62,988 nucleotides of DNA from Comamonadaceae bacterium (GTDB lineage Bacteria; Pseudomonadota; Gammaproteobacteria; Burkholderiales; Rhodocyclaceae). The DNA lies in contig JANLJE010000025.1 of NCBI GenBank assembly GCA_029255645.1, forward strand, positions 1 to 62,988, given 5' to 3'. The translations under genes were made by a program, and so were the position numbers. Positions 20,000-34,041 of this stretch are shown here, piece by piece; position 1 is the first letter of the stretch; every line of letters starts with the position of its first letter. Under the pieces are notes generated by a model. The model was not told the DNA's origin. It ran no database searches and worked only from the letters and a program-made list of their open reading frames with translations.

Positions 20000-20776
20000 T
20001 CAACCCTGGCGGCTGGCCACCGCCTCATTCCCGCTGGCATAACACCCCACCAGTTGTTCGATGACGCAGCGCACCCGTCCCATGGCCTCCTGCAGCACCT
20101 GTTCCAGGCGTTCGAAGTGGATGCCGTTGCTGCTCTCACCCCGCCCGGCCGCATGGTTGGCCACCAGATTGATGGCGGCATAGGGAATGGCCAGTTCCCG
20201 CGCCAGCACGGCTTCGGGCATGCCGGTCATGCCGACCAGATCGACGCCTTCCCGCTCGTAACGGCAAATTTCGGCGGCCGTTTCCAGGCGGGGGCCCTGG
20301 GTGGCACCATAGACGCCACCGTCCTTGATGTCGATGCCAGCCCGGCCGGCGGCCAGGATCAATTGCCGGCGCAAGGCCGCATCATAGGGCTCGGTGAAAT
20401 CCACATGGACCACGGGGGTACCGTTGCCATCGAAATAGGTGGACTTGCGACCCCAGGTGTAATCAATGATCTGGTGGGGAATCACCATGTCACCGGGATT
20501 GAGGCCGTCACGAACAGCGCCCACGGAAGCCACGGAAACGATGTGGGTGGCGCCATGTTCCTTCAGCGCCCAGATATTGGCCCGGTAATTGACGGCATGG
20601 GGCGGAATGGCATGGCCGTAGCCGTGGCGGGCCAGGAACACCACCTCGTTGCCGCAGATGCTGCCGCAGGTCAGCGCCCCGGAAGGCTCGCCATAAGGCG
20701 TACGGGCCACCCGGCGGTGGGAAACATCGAGATTGGACAGCTGGGTCAGCCCGCTGCCACCAATGATTGCCAACAT
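20000..20776 (-). CDS. mtnP: S-methyl-5'-thioinosine/thioadenosine phosphorylase
   Basis: A 258-residue family 2 purine nucleoside phosphorylase. The N-terminus has IIGGSGL, the phosphate-binding segments FLARHGYGHAIPPHAVNYRAN and A-S-V-G-A, and the substrate methionine region GMTGMPEAVLA (182-192). Human MTAP has an Asp that reads the adenine amino group; at the equivalent place this protein has Asn (N207 in LVANHAAG). That fits the methylthioinosine phosphorylases known from Pseudomonas, so the product may be hypoxanthine. The hpt gene two genes upstream supports that. Substrate is inferred; family is firm. Confidence 0.85.
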   Translation of the reverse strand: MLAIIGGSGLTQLSNLDVSHRRVARTPYGEPSGALTCGSICGNEVVFLARHGYGHAIPPHAVNYRANIWALKEHGATHIVSVASVGAVRDGLNPGDMVIPHQIIDYTWGRKSTYFDGNGTPVVHVDFTEPYDAALRRQLILAAGRAGIDIKDGGVYGATQGPRLETAAEICRYEREGVDLVGMTGMPEAVLARELAIPYAAINLVANHAAGRGESSNGIHFERLEQVLQEAMGRVRCVIEQLVGCYASGNEAVASRQG

Positions 20777-20784
20777 GGCAACTC

Positions 20785-21513
20785 CTAAGGAATTCTGCGC
20801 CGTACCAGCAGGGAAGCCAGCACGGGGGTTACGCTTTTCAGAGCGGCATGAGCCTGACGCAGGCGGGCCAGTTCCGGCGCGCTGCCCTGCAGTTTGCGAT
20901 AGCGCGCATCTTCCTGGCTGGCCGTGAAGGGCAGACGCTCAAACGTCTTGAATCGATGGTACTGGACCAGGGTATCCCGCCCCAGATCCTTGGCTTGCCA
21001 GGGAATGACGCTGCGATCGACCAGATGCACGGCACTGACGCTAGGCAGGCTGGCCGCCAGGATCGCCACCTGACGGTGCATGGCTTCCCGATAGCTCACC
21101 ACGGCGGCCTGGGCTTCGCGGTTGCCGGCCTGCTGGCCCTGGATGATGTCCTGGGGGGCTCCCATCAACCAGCACACCACCGTGTCGGGCGCGAAGCGGA
21201 GCAGTTCCTGGTGCACCGCGTCATCGAGGCTGGCCAGGTCCACCTGCAAGAAGCGCACCCCGGGATGCGCCCCGAGACGGGCACGGGCCGCCGCCAGGCA
21301 GGGCTCCAGCAGTTCCAGCGCCAGCACATCCAGGCCCCGCTCCAGCAGGGCCTCGGTACCAAAGCCCAGGCCGCAGCCGATTTCCAGCACCCGCTGCCCC
21401 GGCACCTGGGCCGCCATCCAGGCGTAATCGCCCTGACGCGCATAAGCGGCCCCTTCAGCCTCCCAGTAAGCCAGAAAGTCTGCCTGTCCGGCGCTCACGG
21501 GGCCGATGCTCAA
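20785..21513 (-). CDS. Class I SAM-dependent methyltransferase
   Basis: About 242 residues. Motif I of the Rossmann fold is VLEIGCGLGFGTEALLERG, with the acidic residue at the end of strand 2 (ALELLEP) and a motif III-like V-C-W-L-M-G-A-P. The substrate is not recognisable. The frame probably starts at a TTG (21513) that overlaps the hpt TGA as TTGA; a GTG at 21498 is an alternative. It lies between hpt and the MTA/MTI phosphorylase, so a link to SAM or purine salvage is plausible but unproven. Confidence 0.8.
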   Translation of the reverse strand: MSIGPVSAGQADFLAYWEAEGAAYARQGDYAWMAAQVPGQRVLEIGCGLGFGTEALLERGLDVLALELLEPCLAAARARLGAHPGVRFLQVDLASLDDAVHQELLRFAPDTVVCWLMGAPQDIIQGQQAGNREAQAAVVSYREAMHRQVAILAASLPSVSAVHLVDRSVIPWQAKDLGRDTLVQYHRFKTFERLPFTASQEDARYRKLQGSAPELARLRQAHAALKSVTPVLASLLVRRRIP

Positions 21514-22061
21514 GATTCCCTCCGGGCATAAATGGCCGGCAGGTTGCGCCAGGCGCCGCAGATATCCATGCCGAAACCAAAAACAAACCTGTCCGGCACG
21601 GTCAGGCCCACGAAATCCGCCTCGATGGGCTTGGCCCGCCCGGTTTCCTTCTCGGCCAGGAGGGCAGTCAGGACCTCGGCGGCCCCCATCTGGGTGAGCC
21701 GGTTGCAAATGGCGGCCAGGGTGACTCCCTCGTCGAGAATATCGTCCACCACCAGCACCGTGCGGCCCTCGAGGTCGATCCAGGGACCGCTGCGCCAGGT
21801 CAGCTTGTCATGGCCGCTGGTATGGGTCCCATAGCGGCTGGCATGGAGGTAGTCGAAATCCAGGGGGAAATCCAGCTGCGTCATCAGCTGTCCGGCAAAG
21901 GGCACGGCCCCGCTCATGACGCAAAGCAGCACCGGGTTGGCTGCGGCCAGACGGGCCTTGATGCGCCCGGCCACGGCGGCCACGGCGGCCTGCACCGTCG
22001 CGGACGAATGGATCAGTTCTGCTTGCTGCAGTACGGCCAGGGCATCATCACGCGTCATCAT
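21510..22061 (-). CDS. hpt: Hypoxanthine-guanine phosphoribosyltransferase
   Basis: A 183-residue type I PRTase. The PRPP-binding motif is [14 protein letters not shown] at about residues 101-114, and a hood segment near the end ([24 protein letters not shown]) is typical of HPRT. It recycles hypoxanthine and guanine to IMP and GMP. It overlaps galU by 14 bp and the methyltransferase by about 4 bp. With the phosphorylase downstream it would complete recycling of the hypoxanthine made from methylthioinosine. Confidence 0.92.
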   Translation of the reverse strand: MMTRDDALAVLQQAELIHSSATVQAAVAAVAGRIKARLAAANPVLLCVMSGAVPFAGQLMTQLDFPLDFDYLHASRYGTHTSGHDKLTWRSGPWIDLEGRTVLVVDDILDEGVTLAAICNRLTQMGAAEVLTALLAEKETGRAKPIEADFVGLTVPDRFVFGFGMDICGAWRNLPAIYARRES

Positions 22062-22929
22062 TCCTCCCCAGTTGCTTCAGGTATTCCGTAAAGGCCGCCC
22101 CCACTTCCGGGTGACGCTGGCCAAACACGGCGGTCGCCTGGAGATAGCCCAGCTTGGAGCCGCAGTCGTAGCGGGTGCCCTCATAGCGGTAGGCCAGCAC
22201 CTGCTCTTCGGTCAAGAGGGCGGCGATGCCGTCGGTGAGCTGGATCTCGCCCCCGGCGCCGGGCTTGCCGTGCTGCAGGTGATGGAAGATGCGCGGCGTC
22301 AGGATGTAGCGCCCCACCACCGCCAGATTGGAAGGCGCCTCTTCGGGCCTGGGCTTTTCCACCATGGCGTTGATCTGCTCGACCCGCTCGGCCACCGGAT
22401 TGGCGGCGACGATGCCATAGCTGCGGGTGTCGGCCCGGGGCACTTCCTGCACGGCCAGCACCGAGCAGCGGTAGTAGTCATAGGCGTCGCTCATCTGCTT
22501 GAGCACCGGGATCTGGCCGTCCAGCAGGTCATCGGCGAGGACCACGGCAAAGGGTTCATCTCCCACCACCGGCCTGGCACACAGCACGGCATGGCCGAGC
22601 CCCAGGGCTTCGGCCTGGCGGATATAGACGCAATTGACCCCCTTGGGGAGGATGTTGCGCACCATTTCCAGCATTTCCGTCTTGCCCTTTTTTTCCAGCT
22701 CGATTTCCAGCTCGAAGGCCTTGTCGAAATGATCCTCGATGGCGCGCTTGCTGCGGCCGGTGACGAAGATCAGCTCCGTCACCCCCGCCGCCACGGCTTC
22801 TTCGACGGCGTACTGGATCAGGGGCTTGTCCACCACCGTCAGCATTTCCTTGGGGCTGGCCTTGGTGGCGGGCAGGAAGCGGGTTCCCAGACCCGCCACC
22901 GGAAACACGGCCTTGCGCACTTTTTGCAT
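22048..22929 (-). CDS. galU: UTP-glucose-1-phosphate uridylyltransferase
   Basis: A 293-residue nucleotidyltransferase that makes UDP-glucose. The N-terminal [21 protein letters not shown] is the nucleotide-binding loop, followed by [12 protein letters not shown] and VLADDLLDG (metal Asp). C-terminal [12 protein letters not shown] and [12 protein letters not shown] are family-typical. Its ATG follows the ligA stop directly, without a gap. Confidence 0.96.
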   Translation of the reverse strand: MQKVRKAVFPVAGLGTRFLPATKASPKEMLTVVDKPLIQYAVEEAVAAGVTELIFVTGRSKRAIEDHFDKAFELEIELEKKGKTEMLEMVRNILPKGVNCVYIRQAEALGLGHAVLCARPVVGDEPFAVVLADDLLDGQIPVLKQMSDAYDYYRCSVLAVQEVPRADTRSYGIVAANPVAERVEQINAMVEKPRPEEAPSNLAVVGRYILTPRIFHHLQHGKPGAGGEIQLTDGIAALLTEEQVLAYRYEGTRYDCGSKLGYLQATAVFGQRHPEVGAAFTEYLKQLGRNDDA

Positions 22930-26523
<3,594 letters not shown>

Positions 26524-26524
<1 letters not shown>

Positions 26525-29500
26525 CAGGCTGCTTCCCTCATCTTCAATGCTTCGGCGATGTCGACTTCCACAACGCGGGACACCCCGGATTCCTGCATGG
26601 TCACACCCACCAGCTGCTCCGCCATTTCCATGGCGATCTTGTTGTGGCTGATGAACAGAAACTGGGTCTGACCGGACATTTTCCTGACCATATGGCAAAA
26701 GCGTTCGGTATTCGTATCATCCAGGGGCGCATCCACCTCGTCCAGGAGGCAGAAAGGCGCCGGATTCAACTGGAACATGGAGAATACCAAAGCAATCGCC
26801 GTCAGGGCCTTTTCGCCGCCGGAAAGAAGGTGGATCGTGGAATTTTTCTTGCCCGGCGGCTGGGCCACCACCTGCACCCCGGCATCGAGAATCTCATCCC
26901 CGGTCATCACCAGTTCCGCTCGGCCGCCGCCAAAGAGTTCCGGAAACAGCCGGCCAAAATGGCCATTGACGGTATCGAAGGTGCTCTGCAGCAGGTCCCG
27001 GGTTTCCCGGTCGATGCGGCGGATGGCATTTTCCAGGGTTTCCATGGCTTCCACCAGATCGGCCGCCTGGGCATCCAGATAGCCTTTGCGCTCCCTGGCG
27101 GCCTCCAGTTCCTGCAAGGCCGCCAGGTTCACGGCCCCCAGTTCGGCAATGGCTTTTTGCAGCCGGCCGATCTCCTGGGAGAGGGCCTGGGGCCGGGCAT
27201 GTTGCAACGCGTCCTGGAACAGGCGCTCGTCAGTGCCCGCTTCCACCAGCTGTTCCGCCAGCTGGGCCGCATTCAGATCGGCGGCTTGCTCCTTCAGCTT
27301 CAATTCGCCAATGCGGCTGCGCAAAGGTTCCAGCCCCTGTTCGATGCGCAGGCGCTGCTCTTCCAGGCTGCGCAAGGATTGGGTGGCCTGTTCCAGGGCG
27401 TCGCGCCGGGCCGCCAGTTCCAGTTCCTGGGTGCGGCGCTGCTCCAGGGCCTGTTGCAACTGCTCTTCGTAGTGCTCCGGCGGCACCTCCATGGCCTGAG
27501 TCCGGCATTCGGCCTGATCGCTCTGGAGGCGCTGCAACTGGCGCTGGGCCAGGGCCTGATTGGCAAAGATTTCCTGCAGCTTGCCCTCGCATTCCCGCTG
27601 GGAAAACTGGGCCTCGCGCAGCTCCCGCTCGAAGGCCGTCACCCGCTCCCGCTCGTCCCGCAGCGCCCGTTCGGCAGTTTCCAGACGGGCCCGGGCATCC
27701 CTGTCCTGATCCCGCAGTTCTTCCAGCTGTTCGCGCAACCGGGCCACCACTTCTTCGGCGCTGAATTCCCGCTCCTGCTCTTCTGCCGCCTCGGCTTCCA
27801 GATCGGTCATTTGCCCAACCAGACGTTCGCGCTGTTCGCGGTGGCGCTCCTGAGCCTGGGCAAGCTTCAGGGTTTCCACCTGCAGGGCGTGGAGACGGGA
27901 CTGGGCATCGCCCTGCTCGCGCCGGGTCTGCTGCAGACTGGCCTGAAGGGCGGCCATTTCTGCCTCCAGTTCCGCCAGTTGTGCCTGGCCGCGGGCGGCT
28001 GCAGCGCGGAATGCCTCGATGTTGCCCCCCAGAGTCTCGATCTCCCGCTGCCGCTCCAGCAGGCCATGCTCGGCCTTGTCCGGGGCAAACAAGGTCAGAC
28101 TGTGGCGCTCCACCAGATCGCCGCCGGGCGTGATGCAGCAATCCCCCTCCGACAGCTCCTGACGCAGATCCAGGGCTTCGGCCAGACTATTGGCCGTCCG
28201 CACCTTGCCAAGCCAGTCTGCCAGCAGCGCTTGCCAGGCGGGATCATCAACCGTGATCCGGGCCAGCAGGCTGCCCGCCGGGACAGGCCCGGGCGCTGCC
28301 TTTCCAGGCAGGCGCAAGGTGAGCTTGCTGCCGGGCCGGTCCTGAGCCCAGCCGGCCGCCTGTTCGGCAGAGTGGGCGGCAAGGGTGTTGAGCCGCTCCC
28401 GCAAAATGGCTTCCACGGCGACTTCCCAACCCGGCTCCACCTGCAGTTGCTTCCACAGGGGCTGGGCGTCGGCCAGGCCGTGCTGCTTCAACCACCCGGG
28501 CAGATTGCCGCTGTTTTGCACCCGGGCCTGCATCTGTTCCAGGGTGGCGCGCCGGGATTCGGCCCCGGCCATGTCCCGGCTGGCCTGCTGCAACACTTCC
28601 TGCAGGTTGCGCCGCCGGGTTTCCAGTTCAGGCAACGCGTCCTGGAGTTCCAGCAGCCGGGCCTGGGCTTCGGCCAGGCTGGCCTGCACGAAAGCCAGTT
28701 CCTCCTGCTTCGATTCCAGCTCCGTCGCATCCGGGGCCGCCTGGCGCTCCAGCTCCTGGGTCAGCCGCTCGCGGCGCTGGGCCAGGGCCTGGAGGCTGCG
28801 CTGGGCATGAGCCTTGTGGGTCAGTTCCACCTGCAGGCGCTGTTCGAGCAGGGCCATCTCTTGCCTGAAACGATCCACCTCGGCCTTGGCCTGTGCCTGC
28901 CGCTCTTCTGCCAGAGGCAGGCGCTCGGCCTGCATTTCTCCCTTGGCCTGCGCCTGCTCCAGACGCAGGGTGCTAAGTTCCTGCAATTCTTCCCAGCGCA
29001 CCCGCTCCGTCGCGAGCTTTCCGGCCTGGCCCTGCCAGTGGCTCATTTCGCTTTCCAGTTGCGCCAGACGGGATTCGAGCTGCCGCCGGGATTCCTTGCG
29101 GTGGCGGATTTCCGCCTCCAGCCGGGCCACCTCGGCATTGACGGTGTAAAGATCGCTCTGGGCCTGATGTACCCCATCTCCGGCGGCAAAGTGGATTTCC
29201 CGCGCCTCTTCCAGGCGGGCTTCCGTTTCCCGCAGGGCCGCCATGGCCCCTTCCAGCTCGGTACTGGCCCGCTCCACTTCCAGGGACAGACGCTGCTGCT
29301 CGGCCCGGGCTTCGTTGCGGCGCCAAAGCCACAGAAGCTGCTGCTGCTTCACCAGGCTGTCGTGATAGTGCTGAAACCGGCGCGCCACCTCGGCCTGGCT
29401 TTCCAGCTTTTCCATCTGGGCACCCAGTTCCTGGCGGATGTCCTCCACCCGGATCAGGTTTTCCCGGCTGTCTTCCAGCCGTCCCTGGGTTTCCTTGCGC

Positions 29501-30027
29501 CGTTCCTTGTAGCGGCTCACCCCGGCCGCTTCTTCGAGAAACACGCGCAGATCATCGGGCCGGGCTTCGATGATGCGGGAGATCATGCCCTGGCCGATGA
29601 TGGCATAGGCCCGCGGCCCCAGGCCGGTGCCCAGGAACAGGTCGGTGATGTCCTTGCGGCGCACTTTCAGGTTGTTGATGAAGTAGTCGGACGGTCCGTT
29701 GCGGGTCAGCACCCGCTTCACCGACAGTTCCGTGTACTGGCTCCACTGGCCCAGGGCGCGGCCCAGGGAATTGTCGAAGATCAGTTCCACCGAGGCCCGG
29801 GCCACCGGCTTTCTCTGGGTGGAACCGTTGAAGATCACGTCCTGCATCGACTCGCCGCGCAGTTCCGAAGCCTTGGACTCCCCCAGCACCCAGCGCACCG
29901 CATCCATGATGTTGGATTTGCCGCAGCCATTGGGGCCGACCACGCCCACCAGTTGCCCGGGCAGGGCCACGGAGGTGGGGTCGACAAAGGATTTGAAGCC
30001 GGCGATTTTGAGTTGGGTGAGGCGCAT
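26524..30027 (-). CDS. smc: Chromosome segregation ATPase SMC
   Basis: A 1167-residue SMC protein. It begins MRLTQLKIAGFKSFVDPTSV and has Walker A GPNGCGKSN at 32-40. Long coiled coils surround a hinge near residues 500-640. The C-terminal signature HLLSGGEKALTAIALVFS and the Walker B LLDEVDAPLDDTN complete the ATPase head. It condenses and segregates chromosomes as a dimer. Start fixed by the conserved N-terminus; the frame continues upstream into non-homologous sequence. Intact. Confidence 0.96.
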
Positions 30028-30255
30028 GAACAGATTTGAATGAATCGGCCCAGGCAGCCCGTCACGAAGGCCGCCTGGCGAGGGCGCGTATGATAACACC
30101 GGCGGGATGACAGGCCGGAGCGGGCCAGTATTTTCCGTGCCCATCGTCCAGACCGCCCGCCGCATCCACTGCGGCAGACAAATCCCGGCTGCCACGGCTA
30201 GAATGCCGCAATACCCAGTGGAAATGCCAGTGAAAATGCCAGTGGAGGAAGGCCC
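30028..30255. other. Divergent gap between smc and deaminase
   Basis: This 228-bp region should hold the promoters for both genes. No strong -35/-10 pair was seen by eye. A 12-bp tandem repeat sits at its right edge (separate entry). Confidence 0.4.
30215..30248. repeat. 12-bp tandem repeat just upstream of the deaminase
   Basis: A CCAGTGGAAATG-like unit starts at 30215, 30227 and 30239 (third copy partial). It lies about 8 bp before the ATG, so it includes the ribosome binding region; the last copy ends in GGAGG, which may serve as the Shine-Dalgarno. Confidence 0.75.
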
Positions 30256-30753
30256 ATGCGAGACGCTCCCGACACCCAGAGCGAACGGGATGAACACTTT
30301 TTGCGCCACACCCTGGAACTGGCCCGACTCAATGTCGAGCGCGGCGATGGCGGCCCCTTCGGAGCCGTGATCACCCGCCATGGCGAGATCATCGCCGCAG
30401 GCTGGAACCGGGTGGTCGCCGACAAGGACCCCACGGCCCACGCCGAAATCCTCGCCATCCGGGCAGCCTGCCAGAAACTGCAGCACTTTCATCTCGAAGG
30501 CTGCACCCTCTACGCCTCCTCCGAACCCTGCCCGATGTGCCTGGCCGCTGCCTACTGGGCCCGGGTGGATCGCATCGTCTTCGCCAACGACCGGGAAGTC
30601 GCCGCCGCGGTCGGCTTCTGCGACGAAGCCCTTTACAGCGAACTGCAACGCCCGCCCCTGGCCCGGCAGATCCCCACGCTGCATCACCCCATTCCCGAAG
30701 CCAGCGCCCCCCTCAAAGCCTGGTTCGCCCGGCAGGACCGGATCGGCTACTGA
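30256..30753 (+). CDS. Nucleoside/nucleobase deaminase (guanine deaminase-like)
   Basis: A 165-residue zinc-dependent cytidine-deaminase-fold protein. The zinc and catalytic residues are H62-A-E64 and C92-P-M-C95. The GGPFGAVI segment (32-39) and the YWARVDRIVFANDR region resemble the guanine deaminase GuaD group more than TadA, whose tRNA-binding features are not evident. Guanine or a related nucleobase is the likely substrate, but this is inferred. It has its own divergent promoter region opposite smc. Confidence 0.85.
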   Translation: MRDAPDTQSERDEHFLRHTLELARLNVERGDGGPFGAVITRHGEIIAAGWNRVVADKDPTAHAEILAIRAACQKLQHFHLEGCTLYASSEPCPMCLAAAYWARVDRIVFANDREVAAAVGFCDEALYSELQRPPLARQIPTLHHPIPEASAPLKAWFARQDRIGY

Positions 30754-30770
30754 CCAAAGACTGACCAAAG
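30749..30770. repeat. 11-bp tandem duplication over the deaminase stop
   Basis: Two exact copies of ACTGACCAAAG start at 30749 and 30760. The first contains the TGA stop of the deaminase gene. Confidence 0.75.
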
Positions 30771-30971
30771 ACTTGCCCGACAGGGGGGGCGCGTCTATGC
30801 TTGCCGCCATTCCCGTTGCGGCCGGCCTCTGGATCACGCCAAGGCCGGCCGCACGCCGATGCAAACCGATGCAAGCCGGCACGAAGCCCATCCCGACGCT
30901 CGAAACCGCGCAAAACACAAGAAACAGCCAGGTCAGAACGGCCCAGGGGCTGTCCGTTCCCGGAGAACCGC

Positions 30972-31853
30972 ATGAGCCTTTTCAGCAAGCTCACCCAGAT
31001 GTTTGGACCCGCAAGCGTGCCGGAATCGGAAGAAGACGTCCTGCTGGCGCACACGATCGCCATGACCGACCCCCGCCTGGATTCGGTTCCCCATTACGCT
31101 GAAACCCTCCGCCCCCTGATCGACCACGCCCGGACTTACTACGAACAGAGCGTCAACACCCTGCCCGGCCCCGTCCGGCTCGACGGCGGCAGCCCCTTGC
31201 TGCCCCTGATTTTCACCAGCCCTGAAGACATGCGGGTGGGCCTGGGGCGCAGCCTCGAAGTCAGGCAACACTTGCCCGCACTGCTGGAAGAGGGCCACCC
31301 CCGACTTTGCGCCCTGCTTGCCTTGCGGACCCGCGCCCTGCCCGGCGCCAGGCAGTTCACCCTCACCGACCACACTTTCGGCAGCCTGGCCACCTCGCCG
31401 GATGGGGTACGGCTGAGCCTGCGGGATGCCGCCTTCGACAGCCTGCTCCAGGGCTTTGCCAACACCACCCATTACCGCCAGCAAAAGCTGGAGCTGATGC
31501 TGTCCCAGAAGGAATTGCTGCAAGCCGCAGCGGCCACGCACAAGGTGCACACTGCCGGGGTTTCCCAATCCATCGACGCCCATATTTACCGGGCCAACAA
31601 GGATCTTTCCCCGGAACGGGTCCTGCAGAATCTAGTCGAGTGGCTGGGCAATCCCGAACCCTTCTTGCGTCTGGAAAACCGCACCGGGCTCACCCTGAAG
31701 GCGGAGGACGAGGCGGCCACGGTCATCCACCTGCCCCAGCTGTCTTGCCAGGATCGCCGCCAATGGCTGGTGTGCCTGGCCGAATTCCCGGCCGAAATGG
31801 CCAGTGCCGCCCTGGCCCGGGAAACTCACCCTCATCGTTTCATCATGATCTGA
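30972..31853 (+). CDS. Conserved-looking hypothetical protein
   Basis: A 293-residue soluble protein that I do not recognise. It has no signal peptide or membrane segment. It is rich in Leu and Ala, with a helical middle (QQKLELMLSQKELLQAAAATHKVH, about 170-193) and no obvious catalytic motif. The ATG at 30972 is preceded by CGGAG about 8 bp upstream. The frame is open farther upstream to 30801 without a coding-like pattern. It lies between the deaminase and dapC with gaps of 218 and 72 bp, so it may be a single-gene unit. Confidence 0.7.
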   Translation: MSLFSKLTQMFGPASVPESEEDVLLAHTIAMTDPRLDSVPHYAETLRPLIDHARTYYEQSVNTLPGPVRLDGGSPLLPLIFTSPEDMRVGLGRSLEVRQHLPALLEEGHPRLCALLALRTRALPGARQFTLTDHTFGSLATSPDGVRLSLRDAAFDSLLQGFANTTHYRQQKLELMLSQKELLQAAAATHKVHTAGVSQSIDAHIYRANKDLSPERVLQNLVEWLGNPEPFLRLENRTGLTLKAEDEAATVIHLPQLSCQDRRQWLVCLAEFPAEMASAALARETHPHRFIMI

Positions 31854-31925
31854 GCAATTTCTGCTTGCGAAAGAGGGACGCTTTTCGGGGATAATCCGCC
31901 CCTTCCCTTTGCCCATGCCGCGACC

Positions 31926-33155
31926 GTGAATCCCCATCTCGCCCGACTCCAGCCCTACCCCTTTGAAAAACTGCGCGCCCTCTTTGCCGGCGTCACCCCC
32001 AACCCGGCCTATCGGGAAATCAAGCTTTCCATCGGCGAGCCGCAGCACGCCACCCCACCCTTCATCATGGAGGCCCTGGCCGCCAGCCTGAAGGGGCTGG
32101 CCCACTACCCCGCCACCCTCGGCAGCCCCGCCCTGCGCCAGGCCATCGCCGCCTGGACCCGGCGCCGCTACGACCTGGAACTCGACCCGGAGACGGAAAT
32201 CCTGCCGGTCAATGGCTCCCGGGAAGCCCTGTTTTCCTTCGCCCAGGCGGCGATCGACGGTAGCCGCCCGGCGCCGCTGGTCGTAAGCCCCAATCCCTTC
32301 TACCAGATCTATGAAGGGGCCGCCTACCTCGCCGGGGCCGAACCCCGCTTTCTCAACACCCTGCCGGAGAACGGCTTTGCCTTCGACCTCGATGCCCTGA
32401 CGCCGGAGGAATGGGCGCGGGTGCAGCTTTTTTATGTTTGCTCCCCCGCCAACCCCACCGGCAAGGTGCTGAACCTCGAGGACTGGAAGAGCCTCTTTGC
32501 CCTCTCGGAGCAATACGGTTTCATCATCGCCTCCGACGAGTGCTATTCGGAAATCTACTTCGATGAGGCCCATCCCCCGCTCGGCGCCCTGCAGGCGGCG
32601 AAGCTGCTGGGCCGGGGCATGGAGCGGCTGGTGATGTTCTCCAGCCTCTCGAAGCGCTCCAACGTGCCGGGCCTGCGCTCGGGCTTCGTCGCCGGCGACC
32701 GGGAACTGCTGCAGCGTTATCTGCTCTACCGCACCTATCATGGCTGCGCCATGGCCCCGCCGGTCCAGGCTGCTGCCGTGGCGGCCTGGAATGACGAGGC
32801 CCATGTGCGCGACAACCGTCGCCAGTACCGGGAAAAGTTCGCCACCGTGACGCCGCTGCTCACCGCAGTGCTGGATACCGGCATGCCCGACGCGGGTTTC
32901 TACCTCTGGGCCCGGACCCCGGTGCCCGACACCGACTTCGCCCGGGATCTGCTCGCAGCCTATAATGTCGTCGTTTTACCGGGCAGTTTCCTCGCCCGGG
33001 CATCCGGCGGCGTGAACCCTGGTGCCCACTTCGTCCGCATCGCCCTGGTGGCGGGACTGGCAGACTGCCTCGAAGCCGCCGGACACATTTCCCGATTCAT
33101 CCAATCACACCAAAAACCAGAAACCAAAAACCAAGAACAAGGAACTCAAAAGTGA
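31926..33155 (+). CDS. dapC: Succinyldiaminopimelate transaminase
   Basis: A 409-residue PLP-dependent class I aminotransferase in the succinylase branch of lysine and diaminopimelate synthesis. The PLP-binding Lys is in [16 protein letters not shown], with [11 protein letters not shown] and S-D-E-C-Y-S-E-I-Y typical of the fold. The start codon is GTG at 31926. Adjacent dapD and dapE support dapC over other aminotransferases. The last 15 residues are a Lys/Gln/Asn-rich tail ([15 protein letters not shown]) coded by an A-rich, repetitive stretch that contrasts with the GC-rich gene. Confidence 0.93.
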   Translation: MNPHLARLQPYPFEKLRALFAGVTPNPAYREIKLSIGEPQHATPPFIMEALAASLKGLAHYPATLGSPALRQAIAAWTRRRYDLELDPETEILPVNGSREALFSFAQAAIDGSRPAPLVVSPNPFYQIYEGAAYLAGAEPRFLNTLPENGFAFDLDALTPEEWARVQLFYVCSPANPTGKVLNLEDWKSLFALSEQYGFIIASDECYSEIYFDEAHPPLGALQAAKLLGRGMERLVMFSSLSKRSNVPGLRSGFVAGDRELLQRYLLYRTYHGCAMAPPVQAAAVAAWNDEAHVRDNRRQYREKFATVTPLLTAVLDTGMPDAGFYLWARTPVPDTDFARDLLAAYNVVVLPGSFLARASGGVNPGAHFVRIALVAGLADCLEAAGHISRFIQSHQKPETKNQEQGTQK

Positions 33156-34000
33156 GCGTTACCGTGAACATCAAGCCCAGCCATCAACATCCCCTGCAGC
33201 CCGTGATCGAGGATCTGTGGGAGCGTCGCAGCGAACTCACGCCCCACGGCGACCAGGAAAAGATTCACTCCATCGAGCAGATCCTCTGTGAACTGGACAA
33301 CGGCCATCTGCGCGTCGCCGAGAAGATCGACGGCCAGTGGACCACCCATCAGTGGGTCAAGAAAGCCGTGCTGCTCTATTTCCGCACCCACGACAACGAA
33401 CGCATGAAGGCCGGTACCACCCGTTATTATGACAAGGTGCCCACCAAGTTCGAGGACTACTCCAAGGAAGACTTCCGCCAAGGCGGCTTCCGGGTCGTGC
33501 CTCCCGCCATCGCACGGCATGGCGCCTTCCTGGCCAAGAACGTGGTGCTGATGCCTTCCTACGTGAACATCGGCGCCTACGTCGATGAAAACACCATGGT
33601 GGATACCTGGGCCACGGTCGGTTCCTGCGCCCAGATCGGCAAGAACGTGCATCTCTCCGGCGGTGTCGGCATCGGCGGTGTACTGGAGCCCCTGCAGGCC
33701 AACCCCACCATCATCGAGGACAACTGCTTCATCGGCGCCCGCTCCGAAATCGTGGAAGGGGTGATCGTGGAAGAGAACTCCGTAATCTCCATGGGCGTGT
33801 TCATCAGCCAGTCCACCAAGATTCTCGACCGGGCCACCGGCGAGATCAGCTACGGCCGCATTCCTGCCGGTTCCGTGGTGGTATCCGGCAATCTGCCCGC
33901 CAAGGATGGCAGCCACAGCCTCTACTGTGCCGTGATCGTCAAGAAGGTGGACGCCCAGACCCGGGCCAAGACCAGCATCAACGACCTGCTGCGCGACTGA
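33152..34000 (+). CDS. dapD: Tetrahydrodipicolinate N-succinyltransferase
   Basis: A 282-residue hexapeptide-repeat succinyltransferase acting just before DapC. The beta-helix part includes [45 protein letters not shown], the hallmark DapD segment. The start codon GTG overlaps the dapC TGA (GTGA), indicating coupling. Downstream pilU follows after 41 bp. Confidence 0.96.
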   Translation: MSVTVNIKPSHQHPLQPVIEDLWERRSELTPHGDQEKIHSIEQILCELDNGHLRVAEKIDGQWTTHQWVKKAVLLYFRTHDNERMKAGTTRYYDKVPTKFEDYSKEDFRQGGFRVVPPAIARHGAFLAKNVVLMPSYVNIGAYVDENTMVDTWATVGSCAQIGKNVHLSGGVGIGGVLEPLQANPTIIEDNCFIGARSEIVEGVIVEENSVISMGVFISQSTKILDRATGEISYGRIPAGSVVVSGNLPAKDGSHSLYCAVIVKKVDAQTRAKTSINDLLRD

Positions 34001-34041
34001 ATCGATTCATCAGCCTCAAACCCACTGGCGGAGATACTTCC

